DNA of 64,000 bases, from the NCBI RefSeq assembly GCF_902459735.1, contig NZ_CABPRV010000002.1, positions 62,001-126,000 on the forward strand. The letters run 5' to 3'. Source of the stretch: Pandoraea capi (lineage in GTDB: Bacteria > Pseudomonadota > Gammaproteobacteria > Burkholderiales > Burkholderiaceae). The notes under the pieces are model-generated. The model was not told the DNA's origin and did not search any database. It was given only the letters and a program-made list of their open reading frames with translations. This document shows, one piece after another, positions 43,442 through 51,925 of the stretch. The translations under genes and the position numbers were made by a program. The stretch's first letter is position 1. Every line of letters starts with the position of its first letter.

Positions 43442-44977
43442 TCACTTGCCGGAGGTTTGCGCCAGCGCCGGCGTGCCAGATTCCCAGCCGCCGCCAAGTG
43501 CCCGGAACGTTGCCACGGCTGCGCGGGCGTTATCGGCCTGTGCGCGGGCATCGGCATCACGCACCGCCAGCAACTGGCGGTCCGCATCGAGCACTTCATA
43601 CAAGCTGACGGTCCCGCCGGTATAGGCTTCCTGAGCGCTGTCGCGCGCGCGCGTTTGTGCGTCGACCGCGCTCGCCAGATCCTTGCGTTGCTGTTCCAGT
43701 TCCACCAGCGTGACGATGGCGTTCTCCACGTCCTCCGTCGCATGCAGCATCGACAGGCGATATTCCGCTAACGCTTGTGCATTCGCGCCTCGCGCCTGTT
43801 CGACTTCAGCGTCGATGCGTCCGAAATCGAACAGACGCCAACGCAGACCGAGCGTGGCGAGCGGCTGGAAGGTGGCTACGCTCGGTACGCGTCCGCCGGC
43901 CAACGTGTCGAAGCCGAGCATGCCTGACAGCGACAGCTTCGGGTAATACTCGGCCAGCGACGCGCCGATGCGTTCGTTCGATGCCGCCAGTTTCCGCTCG
44001 GCGGCGATGACGTCCGGGCGGCGGCGCAGCAGATCGGCGGGTGCGCTGGCGTCGCCGATGGCGGGGATCGTCAGCGGGCGTGCCTTCAGATCGTCATCCT
44101 GTGTATTGAGGCTCATGCGGCGGGCGTAGGTGCCGGGTGCCGCACCCATCAATACGTCCAGCCGGTTCAACTGCGTCTCTCGTTCGATGCGCAAGGGCGG
44201 CAACGTCGTACGTGCCTGAGCCAGCAGCGCTTCGGATTGCGCCAGCTCCCGGGCCGTGGCCAGTCCGTCTTTCAGGCGCAAGCGCACGATTTCCATCAGC
44301 CGGGCATCGGTGTCGATCTGATCCTGCGCGATGGCCAGACGCCGTTGCGCCGCTCGCACGCGAAAATAGGCGTCGGCCGCTTCCGCCACGATGCTCACAC
44401 GAACACCGTCGCGCTGCGCTTGCGCTGCCTGAGCCAAGGCCCCGGCGGCTTGCGCCGAGCGTTGCAGCCCGCCGAACAGATCCAGCTCCCAACTGGCGCC
44501 CGCGCCAATGTCGTAGATCGTCATATTGCGGTTATAGCCGGGGATGTTTCGCGCCACCACGCCCAATGGCCCCTCCAGCGACTGATGCTCGCGCGTGACG
44601 CTGCCGTCGAGCGTGACGGATGGCAATCGTTGCGCCCCGGCCTCGCGGGCTTGTGCCCGGGCCTGCGCCACGCGGGCCATCGCGGCCTGCAAATCCAGAT
44701 TCTGTGCGAGCGCCTGCTCGACGATGCCCGTCAGGACGGGGTCGTGAAAACTCGTCCACCACGTATCCAGTGAAAGCGGTTTGTCCGCCGCCGCGCGACC
44801 AGCGTCGCGCTGCGATAACAGAGCGCCGCCTTCGAAATGGGCGGGTAAATCTGCCTTCGGGGCGACGTAATCGGGCCCGACGGCGCAGCCTGCCAGCGCA
44901 CTGACAGTCAATGCCAGCAAGGCATTGCGCAGGAGCGGGGAGGTCGTGCCGGGGATCGTCAGCGAGATTGCGTTCAT
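43442..44977 (-). CDS. Outer membrane efflux lipoprotein, NodT/OprM family
   Basis: 511 residues. A lipoprotein signal with lipobox LAGC puts the acylated cysteine at residue 31, followed by AVGPDYVAPK, the standard start of the RND-type outer membrane channel family. Two OEP repeats follow, with long helices rich in Ala, Gln and Arg, for example AAMARVAQARAQAREAGAQR, and LRRRPDVIAAERKLAASNER in the second. Trimers form a channel from periplasm to outside. It is divergent from the HlyD and DHA2 genes, with which it should make a tripartite pump. The divergent intergenic region carries repeated TTGCAA elements. Confidence 0.92.
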   Translation of the reverse strand: MNAISLTIPGTTSPLLRNALLALTVSALAGCAVGPDYVAPKADLPAHFEGGALLSQRDAGRAAADKPLSLDTWWTSFHDPVLTGIVEQALAQNLDLQAAMARVAQARAQAREAGAQRLPSVTLDGSVTREHQSLEGPLGVVARNIPGYNRNMTIYDIGAGASWELDLFGGLQRSAQAAGALAQAAQAQRDGVRVSIVAEAADAYFRVRAAQRRLAIAQDQIDTDARLMEIVRLRLKDGLATARELAQSEALLAQARTTLPPLRIERETQLNRLDVLMGAAPGTYARRMSLNTQDDDLKARPLTIPAIGDASAPADLLRRRPDVIAAERKLAASNERIGASLAEYYPKLSLSGMLGFDTLAGGRVPSVATFQPLATLGLRWRLFDFGRIDAEVEQARGANAQALAEYRLSMLHATEDVENAIVTLVELEQQRKDLASAVDAQTRARDSAQEAYTGGTVSLYEVLDADRQLLAVRDADARAQADNARAAVATFRALGGGWESGTPALAQTSGK

Positions 44978-44987
44978 GGAATTTAAC

Positions 44988-45023
44988 GAGTTACTTGCAA
45001 GATGATAGTTGCAACTCTATACT
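44988..45023 (+). promoter_or_regulatory. Promoter and overlapping operator of the efflux operon
   Basis: TTGCAA (44995-45000) and TATACT (45018-45023) are exactly 17 bases apart, a good sigma70 promoter towards the HlyD gene. A second TTGCAA stands at 45009-45014 in the spacer, and GAGTT/AACTC arms (44988-44992, 45013-45017) enclose both. A regulator bound here would cover the promoter. A third TTGCAA lies at 47985-47990 upstream of the HxlR gene, pointing to HxlR as the ligand. Confidence 0.6.
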
Positions 45024-45105
45024 CACTTCCATTATGAAAGCAACCCCCGTGTTGCGAGTTTCGACATTCCCTGTTTTCACCCTCAGAGCGAAGAAGGATC
45101 CATCC

Positions 45106-46257
45106 ATGACATCCCCGAGCACTCCCGCCCAGAACGCCAGCCAGTCGGGCGGCCCTCCCAAGCGTGGTGGATTCCCGCGCCGTCTTGTCGTGCGCGGCGC
45201 ATTGGTCGTCGCGGCGATTGCCGCGCTGGGTTACGGGACTTACTGGTGGACGACGGCACGCTATTTCGAGTCGACGGACGATGCCTATGTTGGCGGCGAC
45301 GTCACTGTGCTGGGACCGAAAGTGCCGGGCTACATCGCGCAGGTGTTGGTGACGGACAATCAGGCGGTGCACGCTGGCGACGTGCTCGTGCGGCTGGACG
45401 ATCGTGATTACCGCGCAGCACTGGCGAAGGCGGAGGGTGCCGTTGCCGCGCAGCAGGCGCTACTGGCGAATCTGGACGCTACCGCCAAATTGCAGACGGC
45501 GGTCATCGCGCAGGCCCGGGCGAGTGTCGTGGCCGTGACGGCCGATGCCCGCCGTGCGCATGACGATCAGGTGCGTTATCAGGATCTCGTCGCGAAATCG
45601 GCGGTGTCGGTGCAAAGCGCCCAGAAGGCGGATGCCGATTACAAGCAGATCGCGGCGAATCGCGAGCGGGCCGAAGCCGGCGCAGTCGCTGCCGAGCGCC
45701 AACTGGATGTGATCGCCACGCAGAAGCAGCAGGCGCAAGCGGCGCTGGCACAGGCGGTCGCGGAGCGTGACATCGCCAAACTCAATCTCGAATATACGGT
45801 GCTGCGCGCCCCGGTCGACGGCACTGTCGGTAATCGACGCGCACGCGCCGGGGCTTATGCGCAGGCGGGAACGCAATTGCTCGCCGTCGTGCCGGCGCAT
45901 GGGTTGTGGGTCGACGCGAACTTCAAGGAAGGGCAGGTCGCGCACTTGCGCCCGGGCATGCCGGTGAAGATCGAAGCCGATGTGCTGCCGGGCCGGGTCT
46001 TCCATGGCCGGGTCGCGAGTCTGGCCCCGGCGACGGGGGCGCAGTTCAGTGTGCTGCCGCCGGAGAATGCGACGGGCAACTTCACCAAGATCGTCCAGCG
46101 TGTGCCGGTACGGGTGCTGCTCGATGAGGCTGACGGTCGTCTGGGCACGCTGCGCCCCGGTCTGTCGGTGACGGCGGAGATCGATGCGCGGGGTGACGGT
46201 AACGTCGACGGCGGCAAGCCGGGCACGCCGTCCGCGGCCAAGGTGGCGGCAAGATGA
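45106..46257 (+). CDS. HlyD/EmrA-family membrane fusion protein
   Basis: 383 residues. A short cytoplasmic N-terminus, one membrane helix (about 30-50, VVRGALVVAAIAALGYGTYW), then the first lipoyl half (FESTDDAYVGGDVTVLGPKV...), a long coiled-coil hairpin (about 110-215, Ala/Gln/Arg-rich), the second lipoyl half and a beta-barrel with LWVDANFKEGQVAHLRPG and VKIEADVLPG. It bridges the DHA2 pump and the outer membrane channel across the periplasm. The ATG at 45106 has AAGAAGGA eight bases upstream; longer frames add sequence unlike the family. It overlaps the next gene by four bases (ATGA), so translation is coupled. Confidence 0.9.
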   Translation: MTSPSTPAQNASQSGGPPKRGGFPRRLVVRGALVVAAIAALGYGTYWWTTARYFESTDDAYVGGDVTVLGPKVPGYIAQVLVTDNQAVHAGDVLVRLDDRDYRAALAKAEGAVAAQQALLANLDATAKLQTAVIAQARASVVAVTADARRAHDDQVRYQDLVAKSAVSVQSAQKADADYKQIAANRERAEAGAVAAERQLDVIATQKQQAQAALAQAVAERDIAKLNLEYTVLRAPVDGTVGNRRARAGAYAQAGTQLLAVVPAHGLWVDANFKEGQVAHLRPGMPVKIEADVLPGRVFHGRVASLAPATGAQFSVLPPENATGNFTKIVQRVPVRVLLDEADGRLGTLRPGLSVTAEIDARGDGNVDGGKPGTPSAAKVAAR

Positions 46258-47948
46258 GCGCCGCACAAGCCGGCGCGGCGCAACCGGCACAACCGTTCCC
46301 CGCCGGCGGGCAAGGCGAGGCCGGCGCGAAGCCCGCGCATTCTGCGAACGACGAACGTCGGGGCGTTGCGCCGCCGACCGGCGGAGGCTTCTCGGCGGAT
46401 TCGATGTCCACGCCGGCCAAGGTGATCGCGTTCGCGACGATGGTCGTCGGGATGTTCATTGCGCTGCTCGACATTCAGATCGTGTCGGCGTCGCTTCGCG
46501 ATATCGGTGGCGGCCTGTCGGCCGGGGCTGACGAGACCGCGTGGGTGCAGACAAGCTACCTGATCGCCGAGATCATGGTGATCCCGCTCTCGGGCTGGCT
46601 CTCGCGCGTGATGTCGACGCGCTGGATCTTCGCCGCCTCTGCGGCCGGGTTCACGCTGGCCAGTCTGCTGTGCGGCGCTGCGTGGAACATCCAGAGCATG
46701 ATCGCGTTCCGCGCGTTGCAGGGGTTTCTCGGCGGCTCGATGATTCCGCTCGTCTTCACCACGGCGTTTGCGTTCTTCAGTGGCCCGCAACGTGTCGTGG
46801 CGGCGGCGGTGATCGGCGGACTCTCGTCGCTGGCGCCAACGCTGGGCCCGACCATCGGCGGCTGGATCACCGATAACTATTCGTGGCACTGGCTGTTCTT
46901 CATCAACATCGTGCCAGGCATCTTCGTGACGGTGACCGTGCCGCTGATGGTGCGCATCGACCGTCCGGATTTTTCGTTGCTGCGCGGGGCCGATTACCTT
47001 GGCATGGCGTTGATGGCGGTGAGTCTGGGGTGTCTGGAATACACGTTGGAAGAAGGGCCGCGCTGGGACTGGTTCGGTGACGATACGATTCGTACGACCG
47101 CCTGGCTGGCCGGGCTGTGCGGCGTGGCGTTCATCTGGCGAAGTCTGGTGTACGCGCAACCCATCGTCGACTTGCGCGCCCTCAAGCAGCGAAACTTCGC
47201 GCTTGGGTGCTTCTTCTCGTTCGCCACGGGGATCGGGATTTTCGCGACGATTTACCTCACGCCGTTGTTCCTCGGGCGGGTGCGCGGATTCTCGGCATTT
47301 GAAATCGGGATGGCCGTCTTCTCGACGGGCATTTTCCAGTTGCTGTCGATTCCGGTCTATACGATGCTCGCCAACCGTGTCGATCTGCGCATTCTGATGA
47401 TGGTCGGTATCGGTGGATTCGGGCTGTCGATGTGGCAGTTTGCACCGATCACGCACGACTGGGGGGCGGCTCAACTGATGCTGCCGCAGGCGTTGCGCGG
47501 CGCGGCGCAACAGTTCGCGGTGGCGCCGATCGTGACATTGACGTTGGGTAGCCTGCCGCCTGCGCGGCTGCGTCTGGCGTCGGGGCTGTTCAATCTGATG
47601 CGAAATCTGGGCGGTGCGATCGGCATTGCCGTCTGTACCACTGTGCTCAACGATCGCACTAACCTGCATTTCTTCCGCCTGGCGGAAAACATGGGGGTGG
47701 GCAACCCGGCCGTCGGCCAATGGCTGGCTGGGGTAGGGGCGCGGATGAGCGCGGCCGGGCTCGACGTCGTCGACGCGCAGACAGCGGCGCTCCGTCAGCT
47801 CTGGCTGTTGACGCTACGTGAGGCGCAGACGATCACGTTCGGCGACATCTTTGCCGGGCTGGGGCTGATTTTCCTTGGCGTGACGTTGATGGTGCCGCTC
47901 ATGCGAAAGGTTGCACCTCCGAAAGCGCCTAGTGCGGATGCACATTGA
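46254..47948 (+). CDS. DHA2-family efflux pump partner of HlyD
   Basis: 564 residues, with a Gly/Ala/Pro-rich cytoplasmic tail of about 50 residues before the first of 14 helices. Signature segments: FIALLDIQIVSASLRDIGGG, the motif-A-like SGWLSRVMSTRWIFAAS, and LGPTIGGWITDNYSWHWLFF. EmrB-type pumps of this class expel hydrophobic compounds with the help of EmrA-type fusion proteins. The start overlaps the HlyD stop by four bases. An internal ATG near residue 51 (MSTPAKVIAF) could serve as start if the tail were not translated. The HxlR gene follows after 221 bases. Confidence 0.9.
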   Translation: MSAAQAGAAQPAQPFPAGGQGEAGAKPAHSANDERRGVAPPTGGGFSADSMSTPAKVIAFATMVVGMFIALLDIQIVSASLRDIGGGLSAGADETAWVQTSYLIAEIMVIPLSGWLSRVMSTRWIFAASAAGFTLASLLCGAAWNIQSMIAFRALQGFLGGSMIPLVFTTAFAFFSGPQRVVAAAVIGGLSSLAPTLGPTIGGWITDNYSWHWLFFINIVPGIFVTVTVPLMVRIDRPDFSLLRGADYLGMALMAVSLGCLEYTLEEGPRWDWFGDDTIRTTAWLAGLCGVAFIWRSLVYAQPIVDLRALKQRNFALGCFFSFATGIGIFATIYLTPLFLGRVRGFSAFEIGMAVFSTGIFQLLSIPVYTMLANRVDLRILMMVGIGGFGLSMWQFAPITHDWGAAQLMLPQALRGAAQQFAVAPIVTLTLGSLPPARLRLASGLFNLMRNLGGAIGIAVCTTVLNDRTNLHFFRLAENMGVGNPAVGQWLAGVGARMSAAGLDVVDAQTAALRQLWLLTLREAQTITFGDIFAGLGLIFLGVTLMVPLMRKVAPPKAPSADAH

Positions 47949-48169
47949 GGGGGTGGCAGTGGAATTCACTTCAGAGAAATAACGTTGCAATTGACGAATA
48001 AGTCATTGATTTTAAAAACACCTATTCGTCGGACGCCAAGCGCGACCTCGGTATCCGGGGCGATATCGACACCGACCGGCTTGCTCGTCGGTGTCGACGC
48101 GCTTATGCTCACTTGCATGGTAATAGGCAGGGTTTGTCGTTCATGGCATCCCGGAACGGAGGAAACCTC

Positions 48170-48739
48170 ATGCACCGCAAAACATTCCGCGATATGCAAT
48201 GCCCCATCGCCCGCAGCCTTGAGCGTGTGGGCGAATGGTGGAGCATTCTGATTTTGCGCGAAGCCGGGTACGGCACCACGCGCTTCGACGACTTTCAGCG
48301 TCGGCTGGACATCGCGCCGAACATGCTGACACGTCGACTGAATGCGCTGGTGGAGGAAGGTTTGCTGGCGCGGCGTCAGTACTGCGACCGTCCGCCGCGT
48401 TTCGAATATGTGCTGACGGATGCCGGGCGCGATTTCCGTCCTGTGCTGTGGGCGTTGTTGGCCTGGGGCAACCGGCATTTCGCGCCGGAGGGCATCGCGG
48501 CTCAACTGGTGGACCGTGAGACGGGCGAGGTCGTGGAACCGGTGGTCGTCGATGCCGTGACCGGTGTGCGTCTTGACCCGAAGCGTCACGTGCCGACTGC
48601 CGGGCCGGTGGCAAACGAAAGCATGCGGGCGAGACTTGCGCGTGCCGCAGAATTTGCCGCGACGCAGTCGTTGACGGCGGATGGCGCGTCGGCAAATCAG
48701 GCTAAGGATGTTTCTGAGGAAGCGTCGGTTAGTCGTTGA
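48170..48739 (+). CDS. HxlR family transcriptional regulator
   Basis: 189 residues. The winged helix covers about 1-100: MQCPIARSLERVGEWWSILI, then TTRFDDFQRRLDIAPNMLTR and the wing ending RFEYVLTDAGRDFRPVLWAL. HxlR proteins often sense electrophiles or drugs, and the cysteine in DMQCPIAR is at the position used for sensing in several relatives. The C-terminal 80 residues are extra and unassigned. ATG 48170 has GGAGGA six bases upstream; a longer frame to 48113 has no ribosome site. It lies directly downstream of the tripartite efflux genes, and TTGCAA copies at both promoters suggest that it controls them. Confidence 0.9.
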   Translation: MHRKTFRDMQCPIARSLERVGEWWSILILREAGYGTTRFDDFQRRLDIAPNMLTRRLNALVEEGLLARRQYCDRPPRFEYVLTDAGRDFRPVLWALLAWGNRHFAPEGIAAQLVDRETGEVVEPVVVDAVTGVRLDPKRHVPTAGPVANESMRARLARAAEFAATQSLTADGASANQAKDVSEEASVSR

Positions 48740-48742
48740 TTT

Positions 48743-49191
48743 TTATCGGGAGTTTTTTCTGTTCGGTGGGGTGATGCCGGTTGAGTTTGTCATTAGCTCC
48801 TGGCCGAGCGCTTCGGCCGCTGCCGCCAGTCCATTCAGTATTCGCTCGGCCACACGTGCCGGAAAGCCCGGCGGAAGTCGGGCTTCGATTGTCTCGATGA
48901 CCAGTAATGATGTGCTTGAGCAGCGCGGTTTTCTCTTGTGCGCCAGCGATGGAGATGCGGAAGTCGTCAGGCGCTTCGTCCTGCGGTGCACCGCGCATCG
49001 TCGGCGGCAGAAGGGTTCCACGCAGACTGCGAGATCGGGCGGCCTTCGTCCGATTCGCCCCAACTGTCGGCGTACTGCAACTGATCGCGGCCGTTGTGGC
49101 TAACGCTCCATGTGCCGACGAAAGTACCGTTCATCCATAAACCAAGCCTGTGGCGACGAGGCTGTCCGTGTCCTGCCGTTGCCATTACCAT
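48743..49191 (-). pseudogene. hipA: Remnant of a hipA toxin kinase gene
   Basis: Three HipA-like pieces lie in order on the minus strand but in three different frames. (1) 49191-49024: LWMNGTFVGTWSVSHNG...RPISQS, like the HipA N-terminus. (2) 48968-48918: DDFRISIAGAQEKTALL, a near-exact form of the HipA signature next to its ATP site. (3) 48901-48794: IEARLPPGFPARVAERILNG, like the HipA C-terminus. The kinase core of about 230 residues between pieces 2 and 3 is missing, as is most of the region between 1 and 2. HipA phosphorylates glutamyl-tRNA synthetase in intact type II toxin-antitoxin pairs; this copy cannot. No intact hipB is upstream; only about 75 bases separate the start from the palindromic sites. 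Confidence 0.8.
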
Positions 49192-49267
49192 TCCTTATCT
49201 GTCGAAATCCTGCCCGCCGGCGATATCTGGGTTGTTTTTTGCGGAACGCAAGCGGGATGCTGCAATG

Positions 49268-49314
49268 AAATACAAATCATGATTTGTATTTGTAAAAAAC
49301 AAACCATGATTTGT
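49268..49314. promoter_or_regulatory. Perfect 24-bp palindrome plus a second related copy
   Basis: A perfect 24-bp palindrome at 49268-49291 has the core ACAAATCATGATTTGT. A near-palindrome ACAAACCATGATTTGT follows at 49299-49314, with 27 bases between the centres. Two such sites upstream of the hipA remnant look like the former hipBA operator. They also lie at the 3' end of the MHYT gene (minus strand), so they might now be unused or captured by another regulator. Confidence 0.6.
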
Positions 49315-49355
49315 ATGCGGGGTGATGCAGGAGAGGAAACGCGGGCGTCTGGCGA

Positions 49356-51476
49356 TCAGGCCATCACCGGCGCGCCGGGAATGCCCGGCAGGTTGGCGAG
49401 CAGGCGTGCGAAGGCGTCGCTCGTGAGCGGCTTGCCCAGCAGGAAGCCTTGTAGTTCATCGCAGTCGAGCGTTTTGAGGGCTTCGCGCTGCGATGCCGTT
49501 TCCACGCCTTCGGCCACCACATCCATATCCAGCGAGTGCGCCAGCGCGATGATCGCGGAGACGACCGCGCTGCCTTCACGTCCGCACGTGTCGAGGCCGT
49601 TGGTAAAGAAGCGGTCCATCTTCAGTTGCTTGACGCGAAAGCGCTGCAAGTACGCCAGACTCGAATATCCCGTGCCGAAGTCGTCGATGGCGACCTCGAA
49701 GCCATGCTCCTGAAACGCCCGGATCACGTCGATGGTGTGCTGCGCATCGAACATCGCCACCGTCTCCGTGATTTCGAACATCAGCCGTGAACAGGCGATG
49801 TCGGCGTCGCGCACGATCTCCAGAATGTTCTCGACCAGCAGCGACTGCGCCATCTGACGCGGCGACAGATTGATTGCGACCTTGACCGGCGGCAGTCCCG
49901 CAGCGTCCCATTCCCGGATGTGCCGGCACGTCTCGCGCACGACCCAATAGCCGATTTGCACGATCTGGCCGGTGCGCTCGGCCACCGGGATGAAATCCGC
50001 CGGCTGCAATTCGCCGAACGTCGGATGCGACAGACGCAGCAGCGCCTCGGCGCCGGCCAGTGCCTCCGTGTCACCCCGATATTTCGGCTGGAAGTTCAGC
50101 GAAAAGTACTGCTCGCTCTCGGCGTCGTGCAGCGCCTGCTGGATCTCCCAGGTGCGCTGTGCGGCGGCGTTCATGCGCGGCTCGAAATAGCGGAAGATAC
50201 CGCGCCCGGCCCGCTTGGCCTCGTACATGGCCGTGTCGGCGTGCTTGAGCAGCAGATCGATGCTGTCGCCGTCGTCCGGGAACAGCGCCACGCCGATGCT
50301 GGGCATCACGTGCAGCGACTGATTGCCGACCTTCAGTCCATCGCGCATGTCGTCGAGCAGACGTTGCGCCACGCGGCCCGCGACCTCCGGCGACGACAGC
50401 GAGCCGAGCAGAACCACGAATTCGTCGCCGCCCAGCCGCGCCACCACGTCGTCGCCGTTCACGTTCTTGCGCAGTCGTTTGGCGAAGGCGCGCAGCACGT
50501 CGTCGCCGACATTGTGGCCGAGCGAATCGTTGATGGTCTTGAAGCCGTCGAGGTCCATGAACAGCACGGCGAAACGGCGCTGATCACGACGGGAGTTGAT
50601 CAGCATGCGCGCGGCGGCGTCGTGCAGCGCGCGACGGTTGGGCAGATCGGTCAGGGCGTCATAAGTCGCCATGCGTGCGATCTGCGTATTGAGTTGCAGG
50701 ACGGAACTGGCCAGAAAGCTGGTGCGGGCGTCCAGGCGGGAGACGAGCAGGGTGGTGACCAGAATCAGGAAGGTAAAGAGGCTGACGGTCGTCACCAGCC
50801 ACGACGAACTGACGCCGTTGGCCGCCCCGCATACCGCGCCGGCCGAGAAGGTCGCGGCGGACATGCCGGTGTAGTGCATCGCCGTGATGGCCAGTCCCAT
50901 GACGACGGCTGCACCCACTCGCTTGGCCATCACGTAGCGCAGACTGCCGTCGCGCAAGGTGCGGGCGATCCAGAGCGCCGCCGTGGCTGCGGCAATCGCG
51001 ATGAGGATCGAGGCGATGAAAAGCACCGGATCGTAACTGATGTCCGGATCCATCTTCATGGCGGCCATGCCGGAGTAGTGCATGGCTGCGATGCCGAGTC
51101 CCAGCAGGACGCCGGCGCAGCCCAGGCGCCAGCGGGTGAACGGTTCGCTTGCCACGAGCCACAGCGCGGCCCAGGAAATCACGATCGCGATGCCGAGCGA
51201 CGCCGCCGTGATCGCCGGGTCGTAGCCGAGCGGCAGCGTGGCGTTCGATGCCAGAGGCGACCATGAGGGTGACAGCGACAGGGCGAGCATGCCGATGAAG
51301 TGCATCGACCAGATCCCGATGCCCATGGCGGTCGCGCCCACGGCGAGCCATGCGTGGCGCATGCCACGATGGGTCATGAGATAGATGCGACCAGAAAGAT
51401 CGAGCGCCGTAAACGACGCCAGGACTGCCACGGCTAGCGAAAGCGCAACGAGCCAACCACTGTACGAACTGGACAT
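49356..51476 (-). CDS. MHYT-GGDEF-EAL membrane c-di-GMP enzyme
   Basis: 706 residues. Seven helices (about 8-255) carry three MHYT-type motifs, MHFIGM, MHYSGM and MHYTGM, thought to bind metal and sense a gas. GGDEF domain (about 275-440) with intact GGDEF at 349-353 and no RxxD site. EAL domain (about 450-700) with EAL at 477-479, NLSPRQM, EITETVAM, DDFGTGYSSLAYL, KMD (where KID is usual), EGVET and QGF, so the phosphodiesterase looks active. It could switch between making and degrading c-di-GMP in response to a gas or redox cue. It stands alone; the ATG at 51476 is preceded by a long gap shared with the MscS gene. Confidence 0.9.
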   Translation of the reverse strand: MSSSYSGWLVALSLAVAVLASFTALDLSGRIYLMTHRGMRHAWLAVGATAMGIGIWSMHFIGMLALSLSPSWSPLASNATLPLGYDPAITAASLGIAIVISWAALWLVASEPFTRWRLGCAGVLLGLGIAAMHYSGMAAMKMDPDISYDPVLFIASILIAIAAATAALWIARTLRDGSLRYVMAKRVGAAVVMGLAITAMHYTGMSAATFSAGAVCGAANGVSSSWLVTTVSLFTFLILVTTLLVSRLDARTSFLASSVLQLNTQIARMATYDALTDLPNRRALHDAAARMLINSRRDQRRFAVLFMDLDGFKTINDSLGHNVGDDVLRAFAKRLRKNVNGDDVVARLGGDEFVVLLGSLSSPEVAGRVAQRLLDDMRDGLKVGNQSLHVMPSIGVALFPDDGDSIDLLLKHADTAMYEAKRAGRGIFRYFEPRMNAAAQRTWEIQQALHDAESEQYFSLNFQPKYRGDTEALAGAEALLRLSHPTFGELQPADFIPVAERTGQIVQIGYWVVRETCRHIREWDAAGLPPVKVAINLSPRQMAQSLLVENILEIVRDADIACSRLMFEITETVAMFDAQHTIDVIRAFQEHGFEVAIDDFGTGYSSLAYLQRFRVKQLKMDRFFTNGLDTCGREGSAVVSAIIALAHSLDMDVVAEGVETASQREALKTLDCDELQGFLLGKPLTSDAFARLLANLPGIPGAPVMA

Positions 51477-51925
51477 ATGAAAACCGACCGAAAAGTCCCG
51501 CTTAACTGGTTATCGGCACACCGGGCCAATAGTTGAGGATTGCGGTGGAATATTTCCGAGAGCTCCGGCATAGGCGCGCTTGCGCGTCAGTCGTCTCGAC
51601 GGGTATCGAAGGGGCCCGGATCGATGGGGGTCGATCCGCGTCGATGCTCGACAGTGCCGATGCCATGGTGAATAATCCGTCCATACCCGCCCCGGTCTGC
51701 GTCGTCTGCGGTGACCGACGGCAACCGATGCCAACCGAAGTCAACACTGCGTTAGCGTCGTGTACCAACGTGCCGGAGGCAACCCCTCGGGGGCTTCGAC
51801 GCCGGCTGTGAATCGGTGACACGACAGGGGCGAAATACAGCAGCCCTAGATTTTGCCTGATTTCCGTAGGATTTCCTCTCACTGAGTGCAATCTTGGTGG
51901 CCAACTTGCCCGCAGGAGCCGTGAT
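51477..51925. other. Divergent intergenic region before mscS-like gene
   Basis: 449 bases between a minus-strand and a plus-strand gene. Open frames here (for example 51533-51811 plus) show no family resemblance or ribosome site. I see no clear operator; the region 51830-51890 is relatively AT-rich and may hold the promoter of the plus-strand gene. Confidence 0.45.

Noticed and set aside
45855-47720. Long minus-strand open frame (621 codons) opposite HlyD and DHA2 genes
   Set aside because: No domains; composition typical of antisense frames in high-GC DNA.
49192-49267. Surviving hipB antitoxin gene
   Set aside because: Only about 75 bases lie between the hipA remnant and the palindromes; a short open stretch exists but no helix-turn-helix can be made out.
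51533-51811. Open frame of 92 codons upstream of the MscS gene
   Set aside because: No ribosome site, no recognisable segments, and a competing open frame on the other strand; judged non-coding.
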